Below, piece by piece: positions 49,230 through 58,031 of a DNA stretch of 64,000 bases. Each line of letters begins with the position of its first letter. Position 1 is the first letter of the stretch. A program made the translations under genes and the position numbers. The stretch is taken from contig JAKFVA010000011.1 in the NCBI GenBank assembly GCA_021732385.1, positions 1 to 64,000 on the forward strand, written 5' to 3'. This DNA is from Burkholderiales bacterium (GTDB lineage Bacteria > Pseudomonadota > Gammaproteobacteria > Burkholderiales > Burkholderiaceae_C). The notes below the pieces were generated by a model. That model was not told the origin of the DNA and searched no databases. It worked only from the letters and a program-made list of their open reading frames with translations.

Positions 49230-51554
49230 ATGAAATTTCGCTTCCCCGTTGTCATCATTGACGAAGACTTCCGCTCGGAGAATACCTCGGGGTCAGGCAT
49301 ACGCGCGCTGGCGCAGGCCATTGAAACCGAGGGCTTTAAGATTCTGGGGGTAACCAGCTACGGCGACCTATCGCAGTTTGCCCAGCAGCAAAGCCGTGCC
49401 AGCGCCTTTATTTTGTCGATTGACGACGAAGAGTTCACTCCTGGCCCTGACCTTGACCCCGCCGTGCTGAACTTGCGCCACTTTATTGAAGAAGTACGCC
49501 GTAAAAACCTGGATGTGCCGATTTATGTGTACGGCGAAACCAAAACCAGCCGCCACATTCCGAACGATATTCTGCGCGAGCTGCATGGCTTCATTCACAT
49601 GTTTGAGGACACGCCCGAATTTGTGGCGCGCCACATCATCCGCGAGGCCAAGAGTTATCTGGAGGGCGTGCAGCCGCCGTTCTTCAAAGCGCTGCTGGAT
49701 TACGCCGAAGACGGCTCTTATTCCTGGCACTGCCCCGGCCACAGTGGTGGCGTGGCGTTCCTGAAAAGTCCGGTGGGCCAGATGTTCCACCAGTTTTTTG
49801 GCGAAAACATGCTGCGCGCCGACGTTTGCAATGCGGTGGAAGAGCTGGGTCAGTTGCTCGACCATGACGGCGCGATTGGTGCCAGCGAGCGCAATGCCGC
49901 GCGCATCTTCAACGCCGACCACTGCTTTTTTGTGACCAATGGCACCTCCACCAGCAACAAGATGGTCTGGCACCACACAGTGGCGCCAGGCGATGTGGTG
50001 GTGGTGGACCGCAATTGCCACAAATCGGTCTTGCACTCCATCATCATGACCGGTGCGATCCCGGTATTTTTAAAGCCCACGCGCAACCACTTTGGCATCA
50101 TCGGCCCCATTCCCAAAGAAGAATTCGAGCCAGCAGCCATCCAGAAAAAAATTGCCGCCAACCCGCTGTTAAAGGGTGTGGATACCAAAAAAATCAAGCC
50201 ACGAGTGCTGACGATTACGCAGTCCACCTACGACGGCGTGCTGTACAACACCGAAACCGTCAAAAGCATGCTGGATGGCTATGTGGACAACCTGCACTTT
50301 GACGAAGCCTGGTTGCCGCACGCCGCCTTTCACCCGTTTTACGGCAGCTACCACGCCATGGGCAAAAAACGGGTGCGGCCCAAGCATGCGGTGGTGTATG
50401 CCACGCAGTCCATCCACAAATTGCTGGCTGGCATCAGCCAGGCCAGTCATGTGCTGGTGCAAGACTCGCAAACCGTGCAGCTCGACCGGCATCTGTTTAA
50501 CGAAGCGTATTTGATGCACACCAGCACTTCCCCGCAATACAGCATCATTGCAAGCTGCGATGTGGCCGCTGCCATGATGGAGCCGCCCGGCGGCACTGCG
50601 CTGGTGGAAGAGAGCATCGCCGAGGCGCTGGACTTTCGCCGGGCCATGCGCAAGATTGATGAAGAGTACGGCGACGACTGGTGGTTCAAGGTCTGGGGCC
50701 CCGAAAAACTGGTGGACGAAGGCATTGGCCGAAGCGATGACTGGGTGCTCAAAGGCGAGGCCAAAAGCGGCGGCAAAAACGGCAAAGTCAACTGGCACGG
50801 CTTTGGCCGCATGGCCAGCGGCTTCAATATGCTGGACCCGATCAAGGCGACCATCGTCACGCCGGGCATGGACTTGAACGGCCGCTTTGCCAAAACCGGT
50901 ATCCCCGCCAGCATCGTCACCAAGTTTTTGGCCGAGCACGGCGTGGTGGTGGAGAAAACCGGCCTGTACAGCTTCTTCATCATGTTCACCATTGGCATCA
51001 CCAAGGGCCGCTGGAACAGCATGCTGACCGCCTTGCAGCAGTTCAAGGACGATTACGCCAAGAACCAGCCGATGTGGCGCGTACTGCCCGAGTTTTGCCA
51101 AAAGTATCCGCGCTACGAAAAAATGGGCCTGGCCGATTTGTGCCAGCATGTGCATGCGCTGTACGCCAAGTACGACATTGCACGCCTGACCACCGACATG
51201 TACTTGAGCGACTTGCAGCCCGCCATGAAGCCCAGCGACGCCTACGCCTGCATTGCCCACCGCAGCACCGAACGGGTGGAGATTGACGAACTGGAAGGGC
51301 GCATTACCGTAGGCCTGGTCACGCCTTATCCCCCCGGCATTCCGCTGCTCATTCCGGGTGAGGTGTTCAATAAAAAGATTGTGGATTACCTCAAGTTCGC
51401 TCGCGAGTTCAACGCCCAGTGCCCCGGTTTTGAAACCGACATCCATGGGCTGGTGGAGATTGAAGGGGAAGATGGCAAACGGCGCTATTACGCGGATTGC
51501 GTGCGGAAAGCCCCCGTTGATAAACATAGCGCAGAGCGCGCGAATTATGGATGA
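49230..51554 (+). CDS. Orn/Lys/Arg decarboxylase (class I, PLP-dependent)
   Basis: A 774-residue fold-type I decarboxylase. The N-terminal wing domain begins FPVVIIDEDFRSEN. The PLP-lysine motif is ATQSIHKLLAG (K397), preceded by HCPGHSGGVAF and FVTNGTSTSNK. The C-terminal domain includes PYPPGIPLLIPGE. The family covers biodegradative arginine, lysine and ornithine decarboxylases; substrate cannot be fixed here. The stop lies within a hairpin that directly precedes the CRISPR array. Confidence 0.93.
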   Translation: MKFRFPVVIIDEDFRSENTSGSGIRALAQAIETEGFKILGVTSYGDLSQFAQQQSRASAFILSIDDEEFTPGPDLDPAVLNLRHFIEEVRRKNLDVPIYVYGETKTSRHIPNDILRELHGFIHMFEDTPEFVARHIIREAKSYLEGVQPPFFKALLDYAEDGSYSWHCPGHSGGVAFLKSPVGQMFHQFFGENMLRADVCNAVEELGQLLDHDGAIGASERNAARIFNADHCFFVTNGTSTSNKMVWHHTVAPGDVVVVDRNCHKSVLHSIIMTGAIPVFLKPTRNHFGIIGPIPKEEFEPAAIQKKIAANPLLKGVDTKKIKPRVLTITQSTYDGVLYNTETVKSMLDGYVDNLHFDEAWLPHAAFHPFYGSYHAMGKKRVRPKHAVVYATQSIHKLLAGISQASHVLVQDSQTVQLDRHLFNEAYLMHTSTSPQYSIIASCDVAAAMMEPPGGTALVEESIAEALDFRRAMRKIDEEYGDDWWFKVWGPEKLVDEGIGRSDDWVLKGEAKSGGKNGKVNWHGFGRMASGFNMLDPIKATIVTPGMDLNGRFAKTGIPASIVTKFLAEHGVVVEKTGLYSFFIMFTIGITKGRWNSMLTALQQFKDDYAKNQPMWRVLPEFCQKYPRYEKMGLADLCQHVHALYAKYDIARLTTDMYLSDLQPAMKPSDAYACIAHRSTERVEIDELEGRITVGLVTPYPPGIPLLIPGEVFNKKIVDYLKFAREFNAQCPGFETDIHGLVEIEGEDGKRRYYADCVRKAPVDKHSAERANYG

Positions 51555-51579
51555 TGGTTGAAAACCGCCATCCATAATT
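51543..51579. terminator. Perfect inverted repeat at the decarboxylase end, abutting the CRISPR array
   Basis: AATTATGGATG (51543-51553) and CATCCATAATT (51569-51579) form an 11-bp stem, with inner GGTT/AACC pairing. One base separates it from the first CRISPR repeat. It spans the decarboxylase stop codon. There is no strong T tract on either side, so it may be a weak terminator or have another role. Confidence 0.55.
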
Positions 51580-51580
51580 T

Positions 51581-53268
51581 GTTCCGGTCAGAGCGCATAT
51601 CCCAATCATCTAGACTGCGGCGTGCCGTCATGGTGCGGTTCTGCCAGTTCCGGTCAGAGCGCATATCCCAATCATCTAGACTTACAGTTATTGAAACCAG
51701 TCCAAGGCGCGCGTTCCGGTCAGAGCGCATATCCCAATCATCTAGACTCTGCTGCGCTATTTGCTCTTTGCTACCGCCGTTCCGGTCAGAGCGCATATCC
51801 CAATCATCTAGACTCGCTTGGCATCACGCCTCAATTCCTCGGTAGTTCCGGTCAGAGCGCATATCCCAATCATCTAGACTTTGGCCGCAAAGCCTGCGTA
51901 GCTTGCGCTTGTTCCGGTCAGAGCGCATATCCCAATCATCTAGACTGTAGAACACACCTATGTGCCCTGCCTGCTGGTTCCGGTCAGAGCGCATATCCCA
52001 ATCATCTAGACTAGCAATGCCAATTGGTGGCGGCGCGTGCTGGTTCCGGTCAGAGCGCATATCCCAATCATCTAGACTGAAACTCGACCGATCTCACATA
52101 CGACGGCTGTTCCGGTCAGAGCGCATATCCCAATCATCTAGACTGGTGCAGTTGGTGGCAATCGGCGCGGCCTAGTTCCGGTCAGAGCGCATATCCCAAT
52201 CATCTAGACTTGTACGTGGCTACGCTGAGACATTCAAGTTGTTCCGGTCAGAGCGCATATCCCAATCATCTAGACTCTTTCAGGCTACGAGTCCGAGATC
52301 TACGCCGTTCCGGTCAGAGCGCATATCCCAATCATCTAGACTAAATAAAAAGCATAAAGCGAGCGATGGTAAGTTCCGGTCAGAGCGCATATCCCAATCA
52401 TCTAGACTCCGATGTCTCCTGAAATGCAGCTACACATGGTTCCGGTCAGAGCGCATATCCCAATCATCTAGACTTAAACGCCATGGCCCGAGAAAAAAGC
52501 CGCGGTTCCGGTCAGAGCGCATATCCCAATCATCTAGACTGTAGCGCGCCAGCGCATGCGAGAACTGCGCGTTCCGGTCAGAGCGCATATCCCAATCATC
52601 TAGACTAGGTCGTCGGGCATTGCGGCCCATGCACCCGTTCCGGTCAGAGCGCATATCCCAATCATCTAGACTGCCGGTGGCGGTGCAGCGCAGCCATATC
52701 CTGTTCCGGTCAGAGCGCATATCCCAATCATCTAGACTGTCTTCAATCACAGCCTTGCGCCCGCCAATGTTCCGGTCAGAGCGCATATCCCAATCATCTA
52801 GACTGCGCAAATCGCGCCCAGCCGCACCAACCCGGTTCCGGTCAGAGCGCATATCCCAATCATCTAGACTGAGGCCACCATAGTCAACTACATGGGTTTG
52901 GTTCCGGTCAGAGCGCATATCCCAATCATCTAGACTCGACGTTGACCGGCTCGACGCCAAATACAACGTTCCGGTCAGAGCGCATATCCCAATCATCTAG
53001 ACTAAAAGCTGGCAGCGCCACTGTGGCACGCGGGTTCCGGTCAGAGCGCATATCCCAATCATCTAGACTAAAAGCTGGCAGCGCCACTGTGGCACGCGGG
53101 TTCCGGTCAGAGCGCATATCCCAATCATCTAGACTCACAGACCCCAAGCTGAGCCAGATCAGAAAGTTCCGGTCAGAGCGCATATCCCAATCATCTAGAC
53201 TTTGAAGATGATGGAACGGTCGTTAGAACGGTGTTCCGGTCAGAGCGCATATCCCAATCATCTAGACT
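51581..53268 (+). CRISPR. Type II-C CRISPR array, 26 identical 36-bp repeats and 25 spacers
   Basis: The repeat starts GTTCCGGTCAGAGCGCATAT and ends CCCAATCATCTAGACT (36 bp). All 26 copies appear identical, including both ends. Spacers are 30 bp, except two of 31 bp (52937-52967 and 53202-53232). Spacers 53004-53033 and 53070-53099 are identical. The crRNA strand is the plus strand, because the tracrRNA anti-repeat pairs with this orientation and a terminator follows at the plus-strand end. Only 26 bp separate it from the upstream coding region, so no ordinary leader is visible there. Confidence 0.98.
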
Positions 53269-53280
53269 AGGTCTGCGGTA

Positions 53281-53306
53281 ACCCCTTGATTCGTCAAGGG
53301 GTTTTT
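53281..53306 (+). terminator. Rho-independent terminator of the CRISPR array transcript
   Basis: ACCCCTTGA (53281-53289) and TCAAGGGGT (53294-53302), loop TTCG, then TTTT. The T tract is on the plus strand, so it stops transcription coming from the array before the convergent cas2 gene. Confidence 0.85.
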
Positions 53307-53339
53307 CGCTTCTGGCATCTTGAAAATCATGGCGCTCAA

Positions 53340-53666
53340 TTAAAAAAGATCAAACTGGTCTGGCGCTTTATTCGGTAGTTGTTTGGTTTTTCCACGAAAA
53401 GTAATGATGCGTTCGTACTGCTTGTCGGTGAATTGAAGGATATTGACTTTGCCGCCCTGGGGCAAAGCATCTTCCACCCGTTTACCGTAGGTGTCAATTT
53501 GCGCCTGACTGGTGCAAAACCGCATATAAACCGAAAACTGCGACATCTCAAAGCCCATGTCTAGCAGCGCGTTGCGAAAATCGGTTGCTGCCTTGCGCTC
53601 AGGCTTTTCCACTACGGGTAAATCAAACATGACGACAACCCACATCAATCGATATCCCGAGAGCAT
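53340..53666 (-). CDS. cas2: CRISPR-associated endonuclease Cas2
   Basis: A 108-residue ferredoxin-fold protein with the acidic residue of the family at D15 (VVVMFDLPV) and SVYMRFC in the next strand. With Cas1 it forms the spacer integration complex. It starts 2 nt after the cas1 stop and is the last gene of the cas operon. A shorter start (MWVVVMFD) at 53645 is possible. Confidence 0.95.
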   Translation of the reverse strand: MLSGYRLMWVVVMFDLPVVEKPERKAATDFRNALLDMGFEMSQFSVYMRFCTSQAQIDTYGKRVEDALPQGGKVNILQFTDKQYERIITFRGKTKQLPNKAPDQFDLF

Positions 53667-53668
53667 TG

Positions 53669-54598
53669 TTATTCGTCATTTAGCGCTGCCGCCAGCGCTA
53701 GAGGTAAGCCGGGCAAAGGCAAGTCGAGTTTGCCGCGTTCTCCCAGATAGACTTGTGCCAGTGACGTAGCCAGTTTTTGTGCGCACACCAGCACTGGTGT
53801 TGCGCCCGAGTCGGTTTGCATGTCGTCATACAGCGTCCGAACCAGAGCACGCTTGGTTTCGGCGGTAATTTGTGCCTCGCCATTGCGTTTAAGCTGCCAG
53901 ACTTTCAAGTCCACCACAGGGCGAAAAGGTTCCATCAAGTCATCGACCAGGCGCATAGGATTGTTTTCGTTGCTGTGGTGCAGCCCTAAGGTGGGGTGCA
54001 AACCTGCTGCAACCACGGCACGTGCGGTGGCGGCGCGCAGCACGGTGTAGCCGTAGTTCAGCATGGCATTGACGCCGCCTGCGTCCTGGTCACGCCTAAA
54101 GTCGCTGCCAAACAGCAGACCCCAGTAGCGGCGTGCGCCCTGCGCTTCCAAGTTCTCCGGGTCGCCAGAACGCACTTTGCTGACAAGGGCAGTCAAGGGT
54201 GCCGTAGGAGCACCAGCAGCTTCTAACGCTGCGGCTTGCTGCTCCAGCTTCGCGCGAACTACTTCGGCCCACAAGCGTTTGAGGATGGGCTTACTCGCAG
54301 CAATTTGCGCATCAAAGCGTTTGGCTTGATGATAGTTACCATCAATAGGTAACAGCATGCCAACTACATTGTGGTTGGCCGCACAAAGCACAAACGGTGC
54401 GCCGCGCTCTGCCAGCGTGATAAGCAAATTGTTGGTGTAACTCAAGCCATGCGCGTTAGCGATGACTGCTGCTACGTCGTCTAGAGGAATTTGGCCGAGC
54501 TCCTTGCGTTCGCCCTCGGTGTCTTGTACCACCATGAAGCCGCGCGACATAAATAAATGCCGCCGGTCGTCTGCGATTTCGACGATTCGGCCGATCAT
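53669..54598 (-). CDS. cas1: CRISPR-associated endonuclease/integrase Cas1
   Basis: A 309-residue Cas1 with the type II sequence style. Catalytic candidates are E151 (NLEAQGARRYW), H207 or H208 (HPTLGLHHSN) and D220 (LVDDLMEPFRP). It captures and integrates new spacers with Cas2. It begins 5 nt after the cas9 stop, so the three genes are one operon. No cas4 or csn2 is present, which fits subtype II-C. Confidence 0.97.
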   Translation of the reverse strand: MIGRIVEIADDRRHLFMSRGFMVVQDTEGERKELGQIPLDDVAAVIANAHGLSYTNNLLITLAERGAPFVLCAANHNVVGMLLPIDGNYHQAKRFDAQIAASKPILKRLWAEVVRAKLEQQAAALEAAGAPTAPLTALVSKVRSGDPENLEAQGARRYWGLLFGSDFRRDQDAGGVNAMLNYGYTVLRAATARAVVAAGLHPTLGLHHSNENNPMRLVDDLMEPFRPVVDLKVWQLKRNGEAQITAETKRALVRTLYDDMQTDSGATPVLVCAQKLATSLAQVYLGERGKLDLPLPGLPLALAAALNDE

Positions 54599-54603
54599 GA
54601 AGG

Positions 54604-57600
54604 TTAATCCTTGAAACCCGGGTCGCGAAGATCTCCAATAGCGGAGATGCCGATATGTCGTGCCTGGGCCTTTTGTAAAGAGCCTGCCGTCTTAAAAAGA
54701 TAGCGTATTTCTTTACTTCGAGCCCGGGAGTCCACGTTTGCTTCTGAGAGATCAATGAACGCTAATGTGCCTTGAATATTTGTATACACAAGCCGAACCG
54801 TGCGAATCAAATCATCAGATAACAAACGAACAACATCACCAATCATTAGCCTCATGACAAGTGATTTCCCTGCCAAACTTATCTTAGTGTTGCGTAGTGC
54901 TTGCCAACCTTGAGCCTCCCCGTGTGAGCGGATGAGTTGATAAGTTTCAAATGTTGAAATAGTGCTTCCACACCATTTACCTTTGTCGTCCCTCCAAATT
55001 TCAACGCAATAGTTGCTGCCACCCACATAACCTTTGTAGGCTTTGGGTTGGCCGTGTTCATCGACGCCATGCCGCTCTAGGTTGCGTGTGCTGTTGATCT
55101 CTACCAAGGTTTTATTTTTGTATTCACGCTGGCGTGGCCCACCGTCTTCTGGTCGGACGCGTCGTGTTCCTACGCCCACATCATGCAATCCCCAAGCGGT
55201 TTCCTCATGCATGGCACCTTGGTATCCGTGGTCAGGCTTGTGACTAACAATAATGTGCTTCAACCCGCGTTCCACTTGCTCACGGTAGTTCGGCCAGGGT
55301 AATGGCATTTCTTCTACCAAGCGGTCTAATTGCATCTCCCGTGCATTAGCGCTGGCCTTGGAAAAACGTTGCAATAAGCCTTGATCTGTAATGCCAATCA
55401 CTGCAGCATCCAGCGCGTGGTGTCTGTGATCGTTGCGGTTTTTGGTGCTGTTGCCAGATAACAGTTGGTTCAATCCGAATTTGCCTCGCAGCATGGCCGT
55501 CATTCGCCCCGGAATAGCGCGCACTTTGTTTGGCGGGCAGACCAGTGATAAATATTCCTTGGCTATGCGCGACAAGTAGGCTGTATCGTTCAGCGCACGC
55601 GCCAAAAAGTCTTTGTCTTCTTTGAGCCAGCGCTGATAACCATCTGGTGCAAAGCGTTTGGCTTTTTCTTTGGGCATCAAGCTTGCGCGTGCCAACATAG
55701 CTTCGTAGTCATAGCCCGGTATAGCCAGCTTGCCAAATGCATCGAATGGGGTACGGTTACCTTTGTCACGATTTGCGCGCCGCATGACCACGGTTTTGTT
55801 GTTAAGGCTGTCATCCAGCGTCATCGAATACGGCAGAATGTGCTCAATTTCCACTGCGCTAGACAGTAACCGTTCAATGCTGATCTGCTCGCCGGTGTAA
55901 GGACATTGCCTGTCGGCCACGTTTTTGGCATTTAGCTCGACCCAAAGCTGCATTTTTTGTGACAGTTCGCGGCGCTTGGCGCGGTCTAGGTTGGCAGGGG
56001 TGATACCGATTACTCCACAAGCCTCCGCGACTTGCTTGTCGTTCAGGTCTTGTTTTATTTTTTGTTCACGCTGTATTTCAAGCTTGCGCTCACGGCTGTA
56101 TTTCAGGTCGCGAGTCACCTCGACAATCACTTCGCTTGGATGTCCATAGCGCTTGATAAGTGCGTTAACCACTTTGCGCAATTCATTCAAACCAATATGA
56201 ACGGTTGGGTTGGCGATCTTGCCAAAACGCTCCTCGTCGCTGCGCGGGTTGTCTTTGGCAAAAGCCACATGGCGGCGCAGCGGGTCACCATAGTAGGGTA
56301 GGGCGTCCATGATCTCGCCAGTTTCCTGCGAATGCGACAACGCGCTATGGCTGTCAAATCCTGCGTTTTTAACGGCTTCGGAATACACAACCACGGCTTT
56401 TGCTAGCTCAGGCAGCACACGATCAAGCGCTGCCCGACTCAAGCTGCCATAACCTTCAGGTAGCCCGGCATTGGCAATATTCTCTGCCGTGGCTTCGTCG
56501 ATACCACTAGTTGCTTGCAACCAGGAAACCAAGGCAGATTCACTGGCTTCGCTCAGCAGTTTGTCAACGATTGCATCTTGTAAGGACAATGCAAAAGTGG
56601 GCCACTTCTCGCCAAAATAACTGTCCCTACTCAATGTGGCGGTGGTGGCATTGCCTTTGAGACGGTCGCGTTTAACGTCTTCTAGATTGAATCGTGTGGT
56701 GCCGGGCAGCTTGAGTGCCTTGAGCATGGCCGTAAAACGAACCTCACCTTGACGCTCCAGCAGCGCAGCAATCTTGTCGCGTTGTTCCAAGCTCAGCGGG
56801 ACTTCCCGAAGATCCACAGTCAACAAGCGCAGATTGTTGAGTTCTTGGTAAATCCTAAAACGCTGTGTACTTGGCAAAGCCAGTGGTGCGCGCTCCTCCT
56901 CAAACAGCAAAGTACAGCGCCCAGGTCGAACGGGTTTGAGCGGGCGTTGATGAAGCAAGATATCTTTAAGTTCATTCCTAGCCGCGTTGTTGAACAAGCC
57001 AGGGTTCAGGCTGCTTTGCTTGCTCCACAGGGCATCAAACTCATGCTCGATCATGGCGCGATCAGCATAAAAGTCGTAAGCCTTCTCTTTTTGTGTTTTG
57101 CCGCGCAGACGTGCACGAACGCTGAGCCGTGCTTCATGCCGCTTGGCCAGCCATTCGCCCAGCGTCAGGCAATTTTCCTGTGCCAGTTTTTCACGCAGAT
57201 CTTTAATGGCTTTCTTTAGTGCGCCACTGTCGTTGTCCTTTTTATCGGTTTTTCGGTTGCTTAAAAAGCCGCGTCGTTGGTTGATGTGGAACAGCGCCCG
57301 AGCAAATTCCGCACCTGTCAGTGCCTCATGCAGTCCTTTTTTGCGCAGTGCGTAAGGGTTCATGCCCACAAGCGTTTTGCATTGCGCTTTGTCCTGCGGA
57401 AAAAATTCCAGGCGCGTGAGTGCTGTAAGCATGCGTGCTTTTCGCTTTAGCAACCGATCGCGGCGACGGCGCATCTGCCGTGCGCCACGTCTGGTAACGG
57501 CCAGCGACGAGCCATCTTTTGGGTTTCGTCCATCTGGGAAAATGCGCACACCCATTCGAATGATGGCTACAGGTTCTGCAGATGCGTTTAGTCGAATCAA

Positions 57601-57663
57601 GCACCAGCCAATGGAGGTGGTGCCAATATCGAGTGCCAAGCGGTAAAGCATTTTGGGCAGCAT
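54604..57663 (-). CDS. cas9: Cas9, compact type II-C RNA-guided endonuclease
   Basis: About 1019 residues from the ATG at 57663, which has AAGGA 8 nt upstream; the longer frame would run across the tracrRNA gene. RuvC-I is LALDIGTTSIGW (D12), then an arginine-rich bridge helix (RRGARQMRRRRDRLLKRKAR). RuvC-II is VIVEVTRDLK (E515). HNH is VEIEHILPYS (H608, with N631 in RRANRDKGN). RuvC-III is HHALDAAVIG (H748/H749, D752). All catalytic residues look intact, so it is probably active. PAM preference cannot be read here. Confidence 0.97.
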   Translation of the reverse strand: MLPKMLYRLALDIGTTSIGWCLIRLNASAEPVAIIRMGVRIFPDGRNPKDGSSLAVTRRGARQMRRRRDRLLKRKARMLTALTRLEFFPQDKAQCKTLVGMNPYALRKKGLHEALTGAEFARALFHINQRRGFLSNRKTDKKDNDSGALKKAIKDLREKLAQENCLTLGEWLAKRHEARLSVRARLRGKTQKEKAYDFYADRAMIEHEFDALWSKQSSLNPGLFNNAARNELKDILLHQRPLKPVRPGRCTLLFEEERAPLALPSTQRFRIYQELNNLRLLTVDLREVPLSLEQRDKIAALLERQGEVRFTAMLKALKLPGTTRFNLEDVKRDRLKGNATTATLSRDSYFGEKWPTFALSLQDAIVDKLLSEASESALVSWLQATSGIDEATAENIANAGLPEGYGSLSRAALDRVLPELAKAVVVYSEAVKNAGFDSHSALSHSQETGEIMDALPYYGDPLRRHVAFAKDNPRSDEERFGKIANPTVHIGLNELRKVVNALIKRYGHPSEVIVEVTRDLKYSRERKLEIQREQKIKQDLNDKQVAEACGVIGITPANLDRAKRRELSQKMQLWVELNAKNVADRQCPYTGEQISIERLLSSAVEIEHILPYSMTLDDSLNNKTVVMRRANRDKGNRTPFDAFGKLAIPGYDYEAMLARASLMPKEKAKRFAPDGYQRWLKEDKDFLARALNDTAYLSRIAKEYLSLVCPPNKVRAIPGRMTAMLRGKFGLNQLLSGNSTKNRNDHRHHALDAAVIGITDQGLLQRFSKASANAREMQLDRLVEEMPLPWPNYREQVERGLKHIIVSHKPDHGYQGAMHEETAWGLHDVGVGTRRVRPEDGGPRQREYKNKTLVEINSTRNLERHGVDEHGQPKAYKGYVGGSNYCVEIWRDDKGKWCGSTISTFETYQLIRSHGEAQGWQALRNTKISLAGKSLVMRLMIGDVVRLLSDDLIRTVRLVYTNIQGTLAFIDLSEANVDSRARSKEIRYLFKTAGSLQKAQARHIGISAIGDLRDPGFKD

Positions 57664-57693
57664 GTCATCGTCCTTACTTGTTGTATCAAGACC

Positions 57694-57722
57694 TTGATTT
57701 TTGTTAACGCAAGCGTTACAGT
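57694..57722 (+). promoter_or_regulatory. tracrRNA promoter with an inverted repeat in the spacer
   Basis: A -35 box TTGATT (57694-57699), 17-bp spacer and -10 box TACAGT (57717-57722) place the transcription start at about 57729, just before the anti-repeat. Between them lies the inverted repeat TAACGC-AA-GCGTTA (57705-57718), overlapping the -10. The cas9 promoter must lie in the same region on the other strand. Confidence 0.65.
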
Positions 57723-57728
57723 AAGCAT

Positions 57729-57816
57729 ACCTAGTGATTGGGATATGCGCTCTGTCCGCTAACAAGCTGAAAGATGCACCAAATGGAAGGCCGCTACATG
57801 CGGCCTTCGCCTTTTT
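57729..57816 (+). ncRNA. tracrRNA of the type II-C system
   Basis: About 88 nt, divergent from cas9. Bases 57735-57754 are exactly complementary to repeat positions 9-28, and pairing resumes near the spacer side (CCG, AAC) after a U-U mismatch and a small internal loop. After the anti-repeat comes AAGCTGAAAGATGCACC, which resembles the tail following the anti-repeat in the Neisseria tracrRNA. The gene ends in a 9-bp stem (GAAGGCCGC 57786-57794 / GCGGCCTTC 57800-57808, loop TACAT) and a T run at 57812-57816. Exact ends need mapping. Confidence 0.92.
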
Positions 57817-58031
57817 ACAAACTAAAATTAGTAGCGTTCAAGATTTGGAAAAATTTGGGTGCTTCGACGCGGTGTGCCAGGTTTGTTGATCGTTTTTAGG
57901 GAATTCCCTTACGGATTCAAAGCCTGCAAGATTGCTTGGGCTTTGACACGCAATTACATCTACGCTTGCGCTCGCGCCGTATAGCTCCCAGCCGCTGCAT
58001 TTTTAGCGGTTGAACTATTTGGAGTTTCCCT

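Noticed and set aside
50169-51575. Minus-strand 468-codon open frame opposite the decarboxylase gene
   Set aside because: Antisense shadow of a GC-rich gene with intact PLP motifs on the other strand.
51545-53205. Several open reading frames on both strands made of a repeated RSERISQSSRL- or SLDDWDMRSDRN-like motif
   Set aside because: They are translations of the CRISPR repeats and spacers; the 66-bp period is a multiple of three, which keeps the frames open by chance.
51581-53268. Spacer targets (phage or plasmid identity, self-targeting)
   Set aside because: Nothing can be assigned by eye; a BLASTN search of the 25 spacers against viral and plasmid sequences and this genome is required.
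57664-57765. N-terminal extension of Cas9 starting at 57765
   Set aside because: It would read across the tracrRNA anti-repeat, while the ATG at 57663 has a good ribosome site and gives the normal RuvC-I position.
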